Source: Nepenthes gracilis (taxonomy: Eukaryota; Streptophyta; Magnoliopsida; Caryophyllales; Nepenthaceae). Taken from it: DNA of 64,000 nt. How positions within the stretch are numbered: the first letter of the stretch is position 1; each line of letters opens with the position of its first letter. This document shows, in pieces, positions 33,670 through 46,090 of this stretch. A model generated the notes under the pieces. It made no database searches, was not told the DNA's origin, and saw only the letters and a list, made by a program, of their open reading frames with translations. A program made the position numbers and the translations under genes. The stretch is from contig BSYO01000024.1 in the NCBI GenBank assembly GCA_033239525.1, forward strand, positions 1,426,001 to 1,490,000, read 5' to 3'.

Positions 33670-34229
33670 TATTTATTATATATAAAGGTTAAAATATAAT
33701 ACTAATAACATAATTATATATATGTGTATATAATGTCTAGTGGTTAATATAATTTAATAATTTAGGGATTGGCCACAACGTCTTTAATTAATAAAATTAT
33801 ATTTTATTATCACGTATGGTATAAAGATATTAATTGTGGCTAATTATTTTTAATATAATAAAATTTATCCCACAGAAAATTTTATTATATTAAATTAATT
33901 AATCATGATAAAATGTCAAATTATTTTTCTTAATTTGCCCACAGGAATTAAGAATTAGAATATAATTTAATAGTTTTAACATGAAATGAATATGAATATA
34001 CTTCAATTAAAAATTTAGCCCACAGATAATTTTTATATCGATTGATTCATGATGTATACTTTACATTGGTAAAACATAATTCTGTATTTTATTAGCATCA
34101 TTTATTAGTTGTTAAGCATGTATTTAATTTTTATGTAATTATTTAATCTGTTAATCTTTTCGACATAAGATGTGAAAATTTTGAACTAAAAGATGATAAC
34201 TATAAGGTGTAGAATGAGAGAATTCTTCT

Positions 34230-37200
34230 TCATTTAGGGTGGATGGACATAGATTATACTATACGGAAAGACGAACCACTTGCTATCACTCTTACCAGCA
34301 CTCCGGTTGATGTAGCTCTTTATGAACGATAGGAACGATCTAATCGCATCAATTTGATGTCATAAAGATTAAAATTTCTACTGGTATTCGTGGTTCTGTC
34401 GACCAGCATAATAAAGTGCGGGATTTGTTAATGGCTATCGATGAGCAGTTTGAAACTTCAAATAAAGCACTTGCTAGCACCCTGATAATGAAGTTTTTAT
34501 CTATATGGCTTACCAGTGTTAAGAGTGTACGTGAGCACATAATGCAGATGAGGGATGTAGCGGCTCAATTGAAAAATTTAGAGGTAAAAATGTCTGAATC
34601 TTTCCTTACACACTATATTTTGAACACGCTTCCACCACACTATGGACCTTTTAAAATCTCTTACAACATACATAAAGATAAATGGTCGATCAATGAACTC
34701 ATGGCCATGTGTGTTCAAGAGGAAGGAAGGCTCATGATGGAACAAAGTGAAAGCGTTTATATGTTCAAATAAGAAAAGTTTAAGACACAAGCCAAAAAAA
34801 GGGGAAAGGTAAAATACCTCCTCAATCTGACATCAAGAAGGAATTCAAATGCTTCTTCTGTAAAAAGAAGGAACACGTCAAGAAGGATTGTGTTAAGTAT
34901 CAAAATTGGCTTGAAAAGAAAGGTAATCCATTCTCTTTTGTATGTTATGAATCTAATATGGTTAATGTTTCACATAACATATGGTGGATTGATTCTGATT
35001 CTACAATCAATATTTTAAATTTTATATAGGACTTGCAAAACCTAAGAAAACCAGTGGGCAGTGAACAAATTATCTTCTCCGAAAACAGGATGAGTTCACA
35101 TGTGGAGGCCATTGGAACATGCAGCTTAATTTTGAGTAGTGATTTTGTTTTGATTTTAGAAAAGACCTTTTATATTTCAAATTTCTCCAGAAATTTGATT
35201 TCAATTTCAAGACTTGTACCTTTTGGATATTCCGTTATATTTTCAGACTCATTTTTCAGTTTATATTATAAGTTTGATATTATTGAGAATGATATATTGT
35301 CTGATGGTTTTTATTGCTTAAATTTATGAAATAATACCTCTTAGAATACTATGCATGCTGATACTCGCATTAAGCGATATGTTATGAATGAATGTTCTTC
35401 TAGGTTGTGGCATAGGAGATTAGATCATATCTCTATTGAAAGAATCAAAAGATTAGTAAATGATGGAGTATTTAGTACTCTAAATTTTACTGACTTTGAG
35501 ACTTGTGTGGACTGTATTAAAGGAAAGTAGACCAACAAGACTAAGAAAAATGCCAAGAGGAGTTCGGACATATTAAAAATCATACATACTCATATTTGTA
35601 GTCCTGATATTGACTCATATGACCCAAAATATTTCATCACCTTTATTGACGACTTCTCACGATATATGTATCTCTACTTGCTTCATAATAAGAATGAATC
35701 CCTAGATGCTTTTAAATTATTTAAAACAGAAGTAAAAAAATAATGTGGAAAATAAATAAAGATTATGAGATCAGATAGAGGTGGAGAATATTATGAAAAA
35801 CATATTGAAGATGGACAAATGCCTAGTCCATTTGTAAGGTTTCATAAAGAACATGGGATTATTGTCCAATATACTATGCCTAGTTCTTCAGACCAAAATG
35901 GTATAAGCGAAAGAAGAAACCGAATATTATTGGACATGGTGAGGAGTATGCTTAGCAACTCCGAACTTTCAAAATCCTTGTGGAGTGAAGCTATTAAAAC
36001 AGTGGTGTATATATTAAACCGGGTCCCAATAAAAGCTGTTCCAAAAACTTCTTTTGAGTTATGGAAAGGTTAGAAACCGAGTTTGCAACATGTACGCGTA
36101 TGGGGATGCCCATCTGAAGTAAGAATTTATAATCCACATGAGAAGAAGTTGGATCCAAGGACTATTAGTGGGCATTTCATTGGATTTACGAAACAGTCCA
36201 AGGGATACGAATTTTACTGTCCATCTTACATCACTAGGATTGTGAAATCAAAAAATACAAAATTTCTTAAGAATGACTTAATGAGTGAGAGAAAGCGATC
36301 CTGAAATATGATTTTTGATAATGATTATTTGGTTTCTCAACCTTTCACTTCAATGAATGTTATTCCACAAAATGCTGAACCTATTCCAGTTGACCATAAA
36401 ATTTAGAATTTATCTTAAATAGTTGTACAACATACTCTTGTTGAAAATGATGATATAACATTGAGAAGATCTTCCAGAATGAGAAAATCAGCAATCCCTG
36501 GTGATTATATTATATATCTACAGGAGTCAGACTACAATATTGGAGTCGAAAATGATCCTGAAACGTTTTCACAAGTTATGAGTTATAATGAGTCATAATT
36601 ATGGTACAATGTCATGAAAAAAAGAGATGAATTCCATGAGTTGTAATGGAGTTTGGGATCTTATTGAGTTGCCTAAAGGGGCGAAAGTCATAGGGTATAA
36701 ATGGATCTTTAAGACAAAGAATGACTCATTAGGCAATATCGAAAGATATAAACCAAGACTCATTGCTAAGCGATATACTCAAAAGGAGGGAATTGATTAC
36801 ACGGAGACTTTTTTTTCTGTGTCTAAAAAGGATTCTCTTCGCATAATTTTGACATTGGTTGCTCATTTTGATATGGAATTACAACAAATAAATGTAAAAA
36901 TAGTATTTTTAAATGGTGATCTAGAGGAGGAGGTTTATATGAAACAACTAGAAAGAATTCTCCTCCAGTGATAGTGAGCAATTGGTATGCAAACTCAAGA
37001 AGTCCATATATTGATTGAAACAAGCCTCCCTTCAATGGTATTTAAAATTTGATAAAATTATCTCTTCATTTGATTTTGAAGAGAATATTTTGGATCAATG
37101 TATATACCAGAAGGTCAGTGGAAATAAGATTTATTTTCTTGTTTTATATATGAACGATATTTTACTTGCATCCAATGATAAATGTTTGCTATATGAGGTG

Positions 37201-38109
37201 AAATAATTTCTCCCTGATAAATTTAAAATGAAAGATATGGGTGATGCATCTTATATTATTGGCATTAAGATACATCAAGATAGACTATAATGTGTTCTAG
37301 GTTTCTCTTAAGAGACCTATATCAATAAAGTTTTATAAAAATTTTGGATAAAAGATTATTCGTCAAGTGTAGCACCAATTGTGAAGGGTGATAGGTTCAA
37401 TTTGAGCCAATACCAGAAAAATAATTTAGAACGAAAACAGATGAAAAACATTTCATATCCTTTCGTTATTAGAAATTTGATGTATACTTAGGTATGTACA
37501 AGACCTAACATAGCATTTGCAGTTAAAATGTTGGAAAGATTTCAGAGTAATCTAGGTATGGAATACTGGAAAGCTATTAAGAAAGTGATGAGGTATCTTC
37601 AATGTACTAAAGACTACATACTTACATATAGACGGACCGACGATTTGGAAGTATTGGGGTACTCCGATTCAGACGTCGCTGGATATATTGATTCACGTAA
37701 ATCAACATTCAGTTATATATTTTTGTTTGCCGGTGGAGCTATATTCTGGTGGAGTACAAAGCAAACTTTGATTGCTACTTCTATTATGGAAATCGAGTTC
37801 GTTGCTTATTTCAAGGTTACAAAGCATGGTATATGGATGAAGAATTTCATGTCTAGGCTTAGAGTGGTTGATTCCATCTCAATGCCATTAAAGATATATT
37901 GCGATAATTCAGCTGCTATTTTTCTGGTTAAAAATAATAAAAGTAACAGTCAAAATAAACACATCGATATTCAGTTTTTAGCCATAAAGGAGAGCATTAA
38001 AGGAAAGAAAATTACTATTGAGCATATTAGTACTGAATTGATGATCGCTAATCCTTTGACAAAAGGTATGCCACCATTGAGGTTCAATGATCTTGTAACA
38101 AGAATGTGA
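34230..38109 (+). pseudogene. Ty1/copia gag-pol polyprotein, degenerate
   Basis: Gag: ASTLIMKFLSIWLTSVKSV and ILNTLPPHYGPF (34416-34772). Zinc knuckle CFFCKKKEHVKKDC (34850-34891, CX2CX4HX4C). Pre-integrase RLWHRRLDHISIERIKRLV (about 35403). Integrase core: [22 protein letters not shown] and NGISERRNR supply D, D and E (35650-35930). Reverse transcriptase: GYKWIFKTKND and GIDYTETF (36627-36971). The first catalytic Asp is replaced (INVKIVFLNGDL, where DVK is usual), and the YVDD box reads YMND (about 37150). RNase H: YSDSDVAGYIDSRKSTFSY to EIEFVAYF (37660-37810). Stops at 34770, 35528, 36072 and 36302, among others, break the frame. Confidence 0.9.
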
Positions 38110-38439
38110 TTAAATTTTATTTTGTGATTTTTATTGTATGGACAATGATATTAATGAAATTCATATTTATTTGTTGTGATATTTCTCAAAATTTTGTATA
38201 CACATTGATTAATTTGAGAATATCATTAATTGTTGGACAAAACATAAACATAAAATTTATTTATAAAGTAACATTACCAAATATGGATATGTCTTGCGAA
38301 ATATAATATATTGTAATACATGAAAGATATTACTCATTATTAGAGGACATATCACCATGATTCATATATTTATTTCTTAAGGTTGAGAATTGATGGGTTT
38401 TGTTATCACATCAAGTAAAACATGGACCAAGTGGGAGAA

Positions 38440-38869
38440 TGTGGACGCTTCAGCCCCTGTCCCTGTTCTGCCGTTGCCGTTTCATCCGGTTCAGCCCGTT
38501 TCAGCTGATTCACCTTCAACGACGGATGATTACCTTCACCAGTTTTTTATTCATTACTAAAGCATTAAAGTGGCCCATATTAATGCTAATAATTACACAT
38601 TATTGAGCCTCATTATCCGCGTTGAGACTTTTCGGTGGTGATGAACGTTTGAGGCAATTGATGGAATTGTCTTATAAATTGAGGTAATTCTGTTTTGTCC
38701 CGCATCTCATTCTCACATATATACTATCTAGAAGTGAGAACGAGGGTCCAGAAGCTCAAAACATTGGAAATCAGATTTGGAGAAAACAGAGGAGGCAAAT
38801 AGTTGGAGGTATAAAACTCGATCATTAATTCCGCTTTCGTGATTATTTTTGCTACATTATATGCTTACA
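38440..38869 (+). repeat. 3' LTR of the copia element
   Basis: 430-bp copy of 32452-32881, preceded directly by the polypurine tract and followed by AGAAA. Confidence 0.95.
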
Positions 38870-38874
38870 AGAAA

Positions 38875-38975
38875 GACCTGTGCAAATAGACTGTCCTCAT
38901 TTATCTTTCATGCTGCAGACCTGTGCAAATAGACTGTCCTCATTTATCTTACATGCTGCAGACTTGAGCAAATAA
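38875..38975. repeat. 43-bp tandem duplication, 2.3 copies
   Basis: GACCTGTGCAAATAGACTGT starts at 38875 and 38918, and a third partial copy (GACTTGAGCAAAT) starts at 38961. The copies differ by about one base. This short stretch is host DNA between the copia and Harbinger insertions. Confidence 0.9.
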
Positions 38976-39179
38976 CCCCATATTTGGTTGGAGGGAATAG
39001 AAATTCTATTCCCTCCTTATTCTTAGTGGAATAAAAATTCCACCGTTTGGTTGCATTTTATCTAGGAATAGCAATTTCCAAAGGAATAGTTATTTCTTGA
39101 TTATAAGGAATAACTATTCCTTAATGATACATGGTATTTTTTATTCCTGATTAAGGAGGAAAAAGAATTTCCACACAAG

Positions 39180-39490
39180 ATTTTTATAAACCCAAATTTT
39201 CCCTTCATTCTATTCATCACTCTCGACACTTCCTCCTCGCAGACGTCCTTCCTGAAACCCTGTTCCCTCTCGCCACAATATCTCCTCTTCTCTCTCGAAG
39301 CCAAACCTCCCTCTCTCGACAACCTACCTTCTCTCTCTCACAGCCAATCTTCCTCTCTTGAAACCCTAAACTTTCCTGTATCTCGAAATCCTCTCTCGTA
39401 GCCGCACTCCCTCAAAACCATACGCTTCTCTCTCTCTGCTACTTTCGCATTCCGATTGAGAATCTGTTCGAAGTTGAGGTACGTGATACT
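39180..39490 (+). promoter_or_regulatory. Leader-like pyrimidine-rich region of the Harbinger element
   Basis: A long CT-rich stretch (CTTCTCTCTCGAAGCC, TTCTCTCTCTCTGCTAC) with AAACCCTAA near 39362 and a donor-like GAGGTACGTG near 39477. This looks like a plant 5' UTR and first intron border, probably the transposase promoter and leader. Further right, a 93-bp spaced duplication of TTGGATTTCGATTTGATACA (about 39580 and 39673) is visible. Confidence 0.35.
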
Positions 39491-40040
39491 TTCGTTTGGA
39501 ATTAATAATTTTGGATCGATTTCGATTCATACTAGCATTTGCCTGTAAGCTTTTTCTGTTTTCTGTTTTGTGGCTCCACTTGGATTTCGATTTGATACAA
39601 TTTTAATGTCCACTGGAGGTGGATTCCGATTCCGATTGAGCAGTCCAATGGAGGCGGGGCTTGGGTGTTGGCTTGGATTTCGATTTGATACAATTTCTGT
39701 CTTTGTTCTCTGTCTGATTGCTTTGTTGTTAGATTGCTTTGTTAGTATAGCCATTGATTGTGTCACATTTCTGGTGGTTTTGTTCAATTGGAGTGTTGGT
39801 TGTGTTTATGCAAAAAATATGTGTGTTCTGGTGTCATAAAAGGAATGGACACAGGTGGAGGAATTGAGATGAAAATTGAGATGTACACTGGTGGTTTTGT
39901 ACACTGGTGGAAATTAAGATGAACACTGGCTGTGTTCAATTGGTGTGATCTGGGTGTGTTATGGTTAATAATTTGTTTTAATTCTTCCAACAATCTATAA
40001 TTGACTGGAAGAGCAAGCATTTTGTAATCATATATGCTCT

Positions 40041-40080
40041 GTGTGTGTCTGTGCATGTGAATGCGCGCGCGCGTGTGTGT
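40041..40080. repeat. Alternating purine-pyrimidine tract (GT/GC)n
   Basis: GTGTGTGTCTGTGCATGTG, then ATGCGCGCGCGCGTGTGTGT: almost perfectly alternating, of the Z-DNA-forming kind. It lies in the left arm of the Harbinger element. Confidence 0.8.
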
Positions 40081-40145
40081 AGCAATTCCATATAGCTTAT
40101 AAATGGCACCAAAAAAAGCATGAAGGGGTAGCAATAAACCTTTGA

Positions 40146-40628
40146 GCAATAAACCTCGTCAGTAGCATCTTCACTCCAACCACAGCCACCCAACAAGTAC
40201 AACTTCTTACCCAGGGTTTGAAAGCCCTTGCCTTTTCTCTTCAAACTGTGAGCGGGAATGCCTCATATGAGCTTCCAACACCTTTGAGCTGAGCTAGGAT
40301 CTAACATGTAGCAGCAAACTTGATCAGGAATTTTGTCTCTACATAAAGCATAAATCCACGTTTCAACCAGATTATGCTTTTGACGATAAGACAGCCAGTC
40401 TTCACCACACACTAAGTCTCTTTATCTCTTTGATACACATTTAAGCACTGTGTGGTATTTCCGAGGAACCCTTGCTAAGCAGGAAAGAGTAATGTCATCT
40501 GGAAGACCACATATCAAAGGCGACTGATTGAAGTCTGGCTGACTGCAAGCCTTTAAATCACTTTCCAAAGGCTCCATAATGCTGCTGTTGGAAGTTAAAA
40601 TTCTGTCTGCTGGATTGATAGTTTCCAC
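40146..40628 (-). pseudogene. Captured F-box/kelch (SKIP4-like) gene fragment
   Basis: One minus-strand frame reads SPLICGLPDDITLSCLARVP, RKYHTVLKCVSKR, stop, RDLVCGEDWLSYRQKHNL, VETWIYALCRDK, CCYMLDP, then WKLI, stop, GIPAHSLKRKGKGFQTLGKK, LYLLGGCGWSEDATDEVYC. This is an F-box (residues about 35-75 of the fragment) followed by the first kelch blade, closely like plant SKIP4, an SCF ubiquitin-ligase adaptor. The kelch repeats end abruptly after one blade, and two in-frame stops (40422 and 40263-40265) interrupt an otherwise unshifted frame. It lies antisense to the transposase within the Harbinger element. Confidence 0.85.
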
Positions 40629-41047
40629 ATTTTAAGTTTTTGCACCACCAGAAACGAGCAAGAATTAGACATTACCAATAAGAAACAAGAATATTCAGGC
40701 TTCAAGGATATGAAAATCATTTGCAAAAATATAAAAGCCCATTTTTGTGAAGACGAGAGCTGGTAGAAAAAAAGACAAGCATGAAATTTTTCACATAAGT
40801 TCTCATGGTATCTCAACAATTTTAAACACTCCAACAGATTTAGGTTCATAAAAATAAATTCAATCACTATTATTTGACTTATATCTATTATTTGTTATTA
40901 CAGTTTATGGATCAATTACACTCCAACGAGAAGAAAAAGAAGATAGTGATCATTATAGTCCAATGGATTGTAGTTTGATGTACCTTTTGGTGGTATTTAT
41001 GTGTATTATGTGCAATTTTAATTGTTGGACAGTCTAAACGTACTATT

Positions 41048-42184
41048 ATGAGATCTTATAATGTTGACTTCTACAGAAAAAGAGAATACATCAACAAAAT
41101 CATACATGGTAGTGATACCACTTGTATTAACATGTTGAGGATGTGTAAACCCGTGTTTCTCAAACTGTGTGAGCTGTTAACGACTAGTGGGGGACTTCGT
41201 CTATCAAAACACATGCTAGTTGATGAACAAGTGGCAATGTTCATGCACATTCTTGCACATCATGTGAAAAATAGGGTGGTTGCACACAATTTTCAGAGGT
41301 CGGGTGAGACGGTGAGTAGAATATTTAATAATGTGTTAACCGCAGTAATACGTCTTCAAGCACAACTATTTAGCTGGCCGGAACCCATTTCTGAGAATTG
41401 CATAGACGAGCGATCGAAGTGGTTTCCAATATGATACTTATTTTATATGTTTGATATTATATTCAAATGGCAAATATAACAACTAAGTCATTCTATTTCG
41501 ATATGTTTTTGTAGAATTATATAGGTGCTTTGGATGGAATATACATTAAAATAAGGGTACATATTGCAGACAAACCTAGATATCAAACTAGAAAGGGAGA
41601 TATAGCTACAAACGTGTTAGGAGTATATTCCCGTGACATGCCGTTTATATATATCCTATCAGGTTGGGAAGGATTTGCAGCAGATTCTAGAATTTTACGA
41701 GATACACTAAATAGAATGCATGGACTCAAAGTTTCAAATGGTAAGCTCTTTAGATAATAGAATAAATCATAGTGTTTACAATAACCTTATATTATATAAT
41801 GATATCGCATGTTTTCATATAGGTACTTATTACTTAGTTGATGCGGGATATGCAAATTGTAATGGATTTCTTGCACCATTTAGGGGACAAAGATACCATT
41901 TAAATGAATGGCGTCAAGGCCATCAGCCAAGAACATCGGAGAAATTTTTCAATATGAAACATGCCGCTGCTCGTAATGTTATTGAAAGGTGTTTTGGATT
42001 GCTGAAAATGCGGTGGGGAATCCTTAGAAGTCCATCATTTTATCCCGTCAGAACACATAATCAAGTTATCATTACTTGTTGCCTACTGCATAATTTTATA
42101 AGAAATGAGATGGAATATGATCCTATCGAGGATGAATACAACGACATGTATCATGAGGACTTCCCTGACGAAGATGCAATATGA
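41048..42184 (+). CDS. PIF/Harbinger DDE transposase (HARBI1-like)
   Basis: Nuclease of the element. Likely exons: 41048 to about 41434, 41515-41740, 41823-42184. The last two have clean GTAG and ATAG/GTAAGC borders and continuous phase; the first donor is not certain. Exon 1 has the N-terminal helix region (MLRMCKPVFLKLCELL, FMHILAHHVKNR). Exon 2 has the first catalytic Asp (GALDGIYIKI) and GWEGFAADSRIL. Exon 3 has the second Asp (YYLVDAGYANCNGFLAPFRG) and the catalytic Glu (NVIERCFGLLKMRWGIL), then the acidic end. All three DDE residues are present and no stop was seen, so this gene may still encode a complete protein. Confidence 0.85.
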
Positions 42185-42502
42185 TAACACAACTAGATCC
42201 TACTGATAGTTGGAGTGATAATAAGAATAATTTGGCAAATTCTATGTTCAACGAATGGAGAAATTATTGAATTTTGTCACAGTTAATTTGAGTACTGACA
42301 TTAATGTGTTTGTTGTTCCATATCATCAATTTTATATTTACTTATTCGAATGTAATATGTTTGTTGTCACAATTATCAAAATTATTTTCCATATCATTTA
42401 TATGGCATCTGTGGTTAAAACTTTTTGGATTTACTCTTTTACCATTATTAAAACAGATAAAAGTAGTTAAACATATCACAATAAGAAAAAGATAGCAAAA
42501 GA

Positions 42503-43465
42503 AGATGGGAGATCCATGAAGACGAAGCTCTTGTTGCTAGTATGGTTGAGTTTTATAATACCGGTACACACAATGCTGACAATGGTTTCAAGTCAGGTTA
42601 CTTGCTTGAGTTAGAGAGGATGTTACGACAAAAATTGCCAAATTCGTCTTCGAAGGCAACCCCACATATTGTTTCCAAGATAAATACGTTGAAGAAGGAT
42701 TGGAGTGTTGTATATGATATGATAAGGGGTACGAATACTTTCGGATTTGGGTGGGTGCGGAACCACACGTGTGGAATGCGTACATATCGGTATGGTAGTT
42801 GTGCTTCATTTTTAATTGCTTCTTAAAATTACTTATTAATGTAGCATCTATTGTATATTAACAATGACAGTGATATACTTTGTGTTTGGAGATAGAGCCA
42901 CAAGGGAGCTGCTATCTGGAGAAAAAAATCGTTCCCATATTTCGAAGATTTGTCAATGATCTATGGTAAAGATCGTGCAATAGGGGCAGATGCACAAGTT
43001 GTCGAGGATATTATTGCTGAGCTGCAGCTTAATGAACAAGGGAACGAGCAGTGGAGTGTGAATGATGTTTCAGAAGTGGGGATTGAAAACTTACTTGGCA
43101 CTAATGATTCCCCGAATTAAAATGTACCACATGTGTCAATTCCAACTGAACCAGAGACATCCAAGGGAAGAAAATGAAAGGCCAGTACAGATATGACAAA
43201 AATAGCTGATTCTATTATCCACGTAGCTGATTCATTGACTACAAATATTGGGAAGCTCGGTGAAATGTTGAGCAAAAGCTTAGAAAACAACACGCTGGAG
43301 CAAATGACGCAGTTATATACTATGTTGGCTGAAATTCGTTCATTATGGACGAGTGAAAGGAATGCAGCATATGTGAAATGCATACGTGATCCGACATTAA
43401 TGGTGGGCCTACTTAGTATTCCACGGGAACAAAGATTGAAATTTATCAAACAATTTGTACTTTAA
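42503..43465 (+). pseudogene. Harbinger Myb/SANT-like DNA-binding protein, broken
   Basis: The second gene of the superfamily; its product binds the transposase and the transposon ends. Exon 1 (about 42503-42765) has the trihelix domain: RRWEIHEDEALVASMVEFY, GYLLELERMLRQKLPNSS, INTLKKDWSVVYDMIRG, FGFGW. After an intron, about 42897 onward reads GAAIWRKKSFPYFEDLSMIY, then an acidic linker and a C-terminal helix ending LKFIKQFVL. Two in-frame stops (TAA 43118-43120 and TGA 43175-43177) lie in the linker, so the C-terminal part is cut off unless the linker is spliced. Confidence 0.75.
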
Positions 43466-43739
43466 AACATGTGGCTATCAAAGAATTTGTAATTTTTCTT
43501 TTTCTACTACTCCAACGTTGTAATGAATGGTTGTGATGTTTTGAAAAAAGTTTAATATGCAGGTTTGGGGTTACATGGTAAATTATACGGGAATATTACT
43601 ACTTGACCTGTACGCTTTTCTATTATATTTATTAAAATCTTAATTGTACGCAGTTTTTACATGATGATTTTTTTTCAGGAATGCGATTTTGTTAGTTTTA
43701 TTTGTATATATTTTAATTGGAGTATGATGATATTTTTTA

Positions 43740-44080
43740 TTTTTCTGTATTGTAAAAAAAATTATTTTAATAATAAATTATGTATATTAAATAATATGTA
43801 TAATAAATATATATTATATTATATTATATAAAATAATATGATAATTATAATATGTATAATTTTCTGTATTATTTTTATAATATGTAATATATTATATATT
43901 TATTAAATATGTATTTTATATGATACAATAATATAGTATATTAAATAATATTTCATAATAATATATACATAATATATATATATATATAATTATGTATATG
44001 TATGTCATATAATATATATAAAAATATGTATATATACATGTGTGTATTATTTTATATAATATATTTTCATAATTAATAAT
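43740..44080. repeat. AT-rich low-complexity tract in the Harbinger right arm
   Basis: A long run of TATATA and AATATA words with no ORF of substance, likely prone to cruciform or slippage. Confidence 0.7.
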
Positions 44081-44309
44081 GGTAAAAGCGTCATTCCGAT
44101 AAATTTTTACTTTATTCCTCATACAATTCTATAAACCAAACATTGAAATACAAATTCCCAACTAATTCTATTCAAACAACCAAATATAGGAATAACAATT
44201 CCCAACTCTATTCCCATCCAATTCTATTCCCTCGGAATAACTATTCTATTCCCTGGGAATAACTATTCTATTCCACCTTATTCCATTTCAATAATCAAAT
44301 ATGCCGTAA

Positions 44310-46090
44310 GTGCTGCTATAATTGTCAGAAGCTGTCACTGGCGCAAGTGGTATGCGCCCCAACTTTCCCTTTAGTGTTCTTCTTCTTCATATATTTCTTT
44401 TTGCAGAACTCCATGCAAATGTCCAACAAGACCAATTGTAACTATAGGAAACCATGACTCATACTGAGAGGCCAATTTCTGCTGCCGTGCCGCCCACTTG
44501 CCTTGGGCAGTCGCCGTGCGCCGCTTTCTACAGGATTCGTATCCTTTTTTTTGTAAGTGTGTGCCCAATTGGACATTGTAGACTCCATTGGCCAGGGAAG
44601 GCGACCGCAACAACTGAACAAACAAGCATGCAATGGGGATACAATGACCTCTTTTGGATTATTTTTGTAGTTCCTGACAAATCAATTTTTGAAATGTATT
44701 TAAAACACATGACCTGTTCTGATATCATATTTTAATAAATTGAAGGATTAATACTTACTTTAATTTATGAGATCCTCTAAATAATGCTGAAAGATTTTCA
44801 AAAAATCAAGCCTTTTGAAAATTATTTCCTGAATTAAATAATGTTTAAAGGTAAGATTTTAAGATATACTTTGACATAACCTTTTTTAAATATTATTCTT
44901 CATTTACAAATGCAAATGAGCTTGTCCAGATCATTTCAATAGTTTAATAAAGTCTGGTTTAACTGTGTTTGATATTAACAAAATTAAGCCTATACCATCT
45001 AACGAAGATAAGTACTTATTAAGTATTTCTTATAATAAATAATCACTGCAATGATCAGATACTTATAAGTCTCTTTACCTTATATATATATGTTATATAT
45101 ATATTTTTTATTTTATCTGAAAATCAACTACCAATATAACCTAATATTAATCAATAGTTGGTATCTCTCTATGGTAGCAGTGACAGGCCTATTCTTAATA
45201 CTTAAAAGAAACACATCTGTTCCAATAGTCATAAATATTTAAACAACTATATTTATTTAAATAATCATATTTATTTAAACATTTATCCTTTTTATTTTAA
45301 AATATCCAAGGCAATAGCCACTTGGACTAATTTTTGTTGGCTGCCATGGAATATTTGGACTAAGAATATTGTAATTAAAGAAATAGTAAGTATTAGGGAA
45401 AGCAATAAGAATGTTTGTAGATTTTGTTGTAGGAATGGAGTAATAAATCAATGTTTTAGTTATTATTATAAGATAAGAGTTATTCAATATTTAGTGGATA
45501 GTAATAAATTTAATTTAAAGTGACCTAAAGATATATAGTCGATGCATAATCTTTGTGAATTCATGCTGGGTGCGGGTTCAAATTTTTTCTTTTTTCTTTA
45601 GTTATTATTAACCTTGTGATTAAAAAAAATAAATTTAGTGCAAAGGGTAGGTTAAATGCATGAGAAGCAAGATGGAAGGAGTTGAATAGCAACAAATTTG
45701 CTAGTAGAGTGTTTAAGAAAAAGGGACAAATAGAAGAAAAGAAGGAAAATGAGTAGACACTTGTTTGGCTTGAGATCAAGGACCCCCATGATCTTTTTTA
45801 TCTTGGAACCCATAGATGAATTTCTTTATATTATAATTAAGTTTTGTTTAGAAATGATTTTACTAATGTTCCTGGCTAATTTTTCCATGTCTCCGTACAT
45901 ATGAATAATTCAAATATACTACTTCACTCTAAGAGTAGTGGATTTTTTTATTGAGAATATATCTAAATTATTTTCATGCACGAAATTCAATAATCTCAAA
46001 AGATCATCACAAGTTGATTTAGTCAAAATGCAAATGTATAATTAATAAATACATATAACATCCTAGATATAGAATGGTTCACAAATGCTG
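44310..46090. other. Spacer between the Harbinger and CACTA elements, one possible coding fragment
   Basis: At 44371-44625 the minus strand has an 84-codon frame (ARQQKLASQYESWFPI, TIGLVGHLHGVLQKEIYEEE) of higher GC than its surroundings. It could be an exon or another gene fragment, but I do not recognise it. The rest to 46.09 kb is AT-rich, with no gene seen. Confidence 0.25.

Larger units (their letters stand above)
32452..38869 (+). mobile_element. Full-length, decayed Ty1/copia retrotransposon
   Basis: A 6,418-bp element with 430-bp LTRs (32452-32881 and 38440-38869), both TGTGGACGCTTC...TTACA. It is flanked by a perfect 5-bp target duplication AGAAA (32447-32451 and 38870-38874). The primer-binding site TTGGTATCAAAAG follows the 5' LTR, as for initiator-Met-tRNA-primed copia elements. 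The polypurine tract AGTGGGAGAA precedes the 3' LTR. Domain order gag, zinc knuckle, integrase, reverse transcriptase, RNase H defines Ty1/copia. I count about forty differences between the LTRs by eye (about 9%), and pol has many stops, so it is old and inactive. Confidence 0.95.
38976..44306 (+). mobile_element. PIF/Harbinger DNA transposon with a captured F-box fragment
   Basis: A 5,331-bp element flanked by TAA target duplications (38973-38975 and 44307-44309), the 3-bp TWA duplication expected for this superfamily. Terminal inverted repeats: CCCCATATTTGGTTGGAGGG on the left and CGGCATATTTGATTATTGAA on the reverse-complemented right. Subterminal regions are full of GGAATAGTTATTCC-type words. 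It carries the two expected plus-strand genes, a DDE transposase and a Myb/SANT-like DNA-binding protein, and a long left arm that holds a SKIP4-like fragment. Confidence 0.9.
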
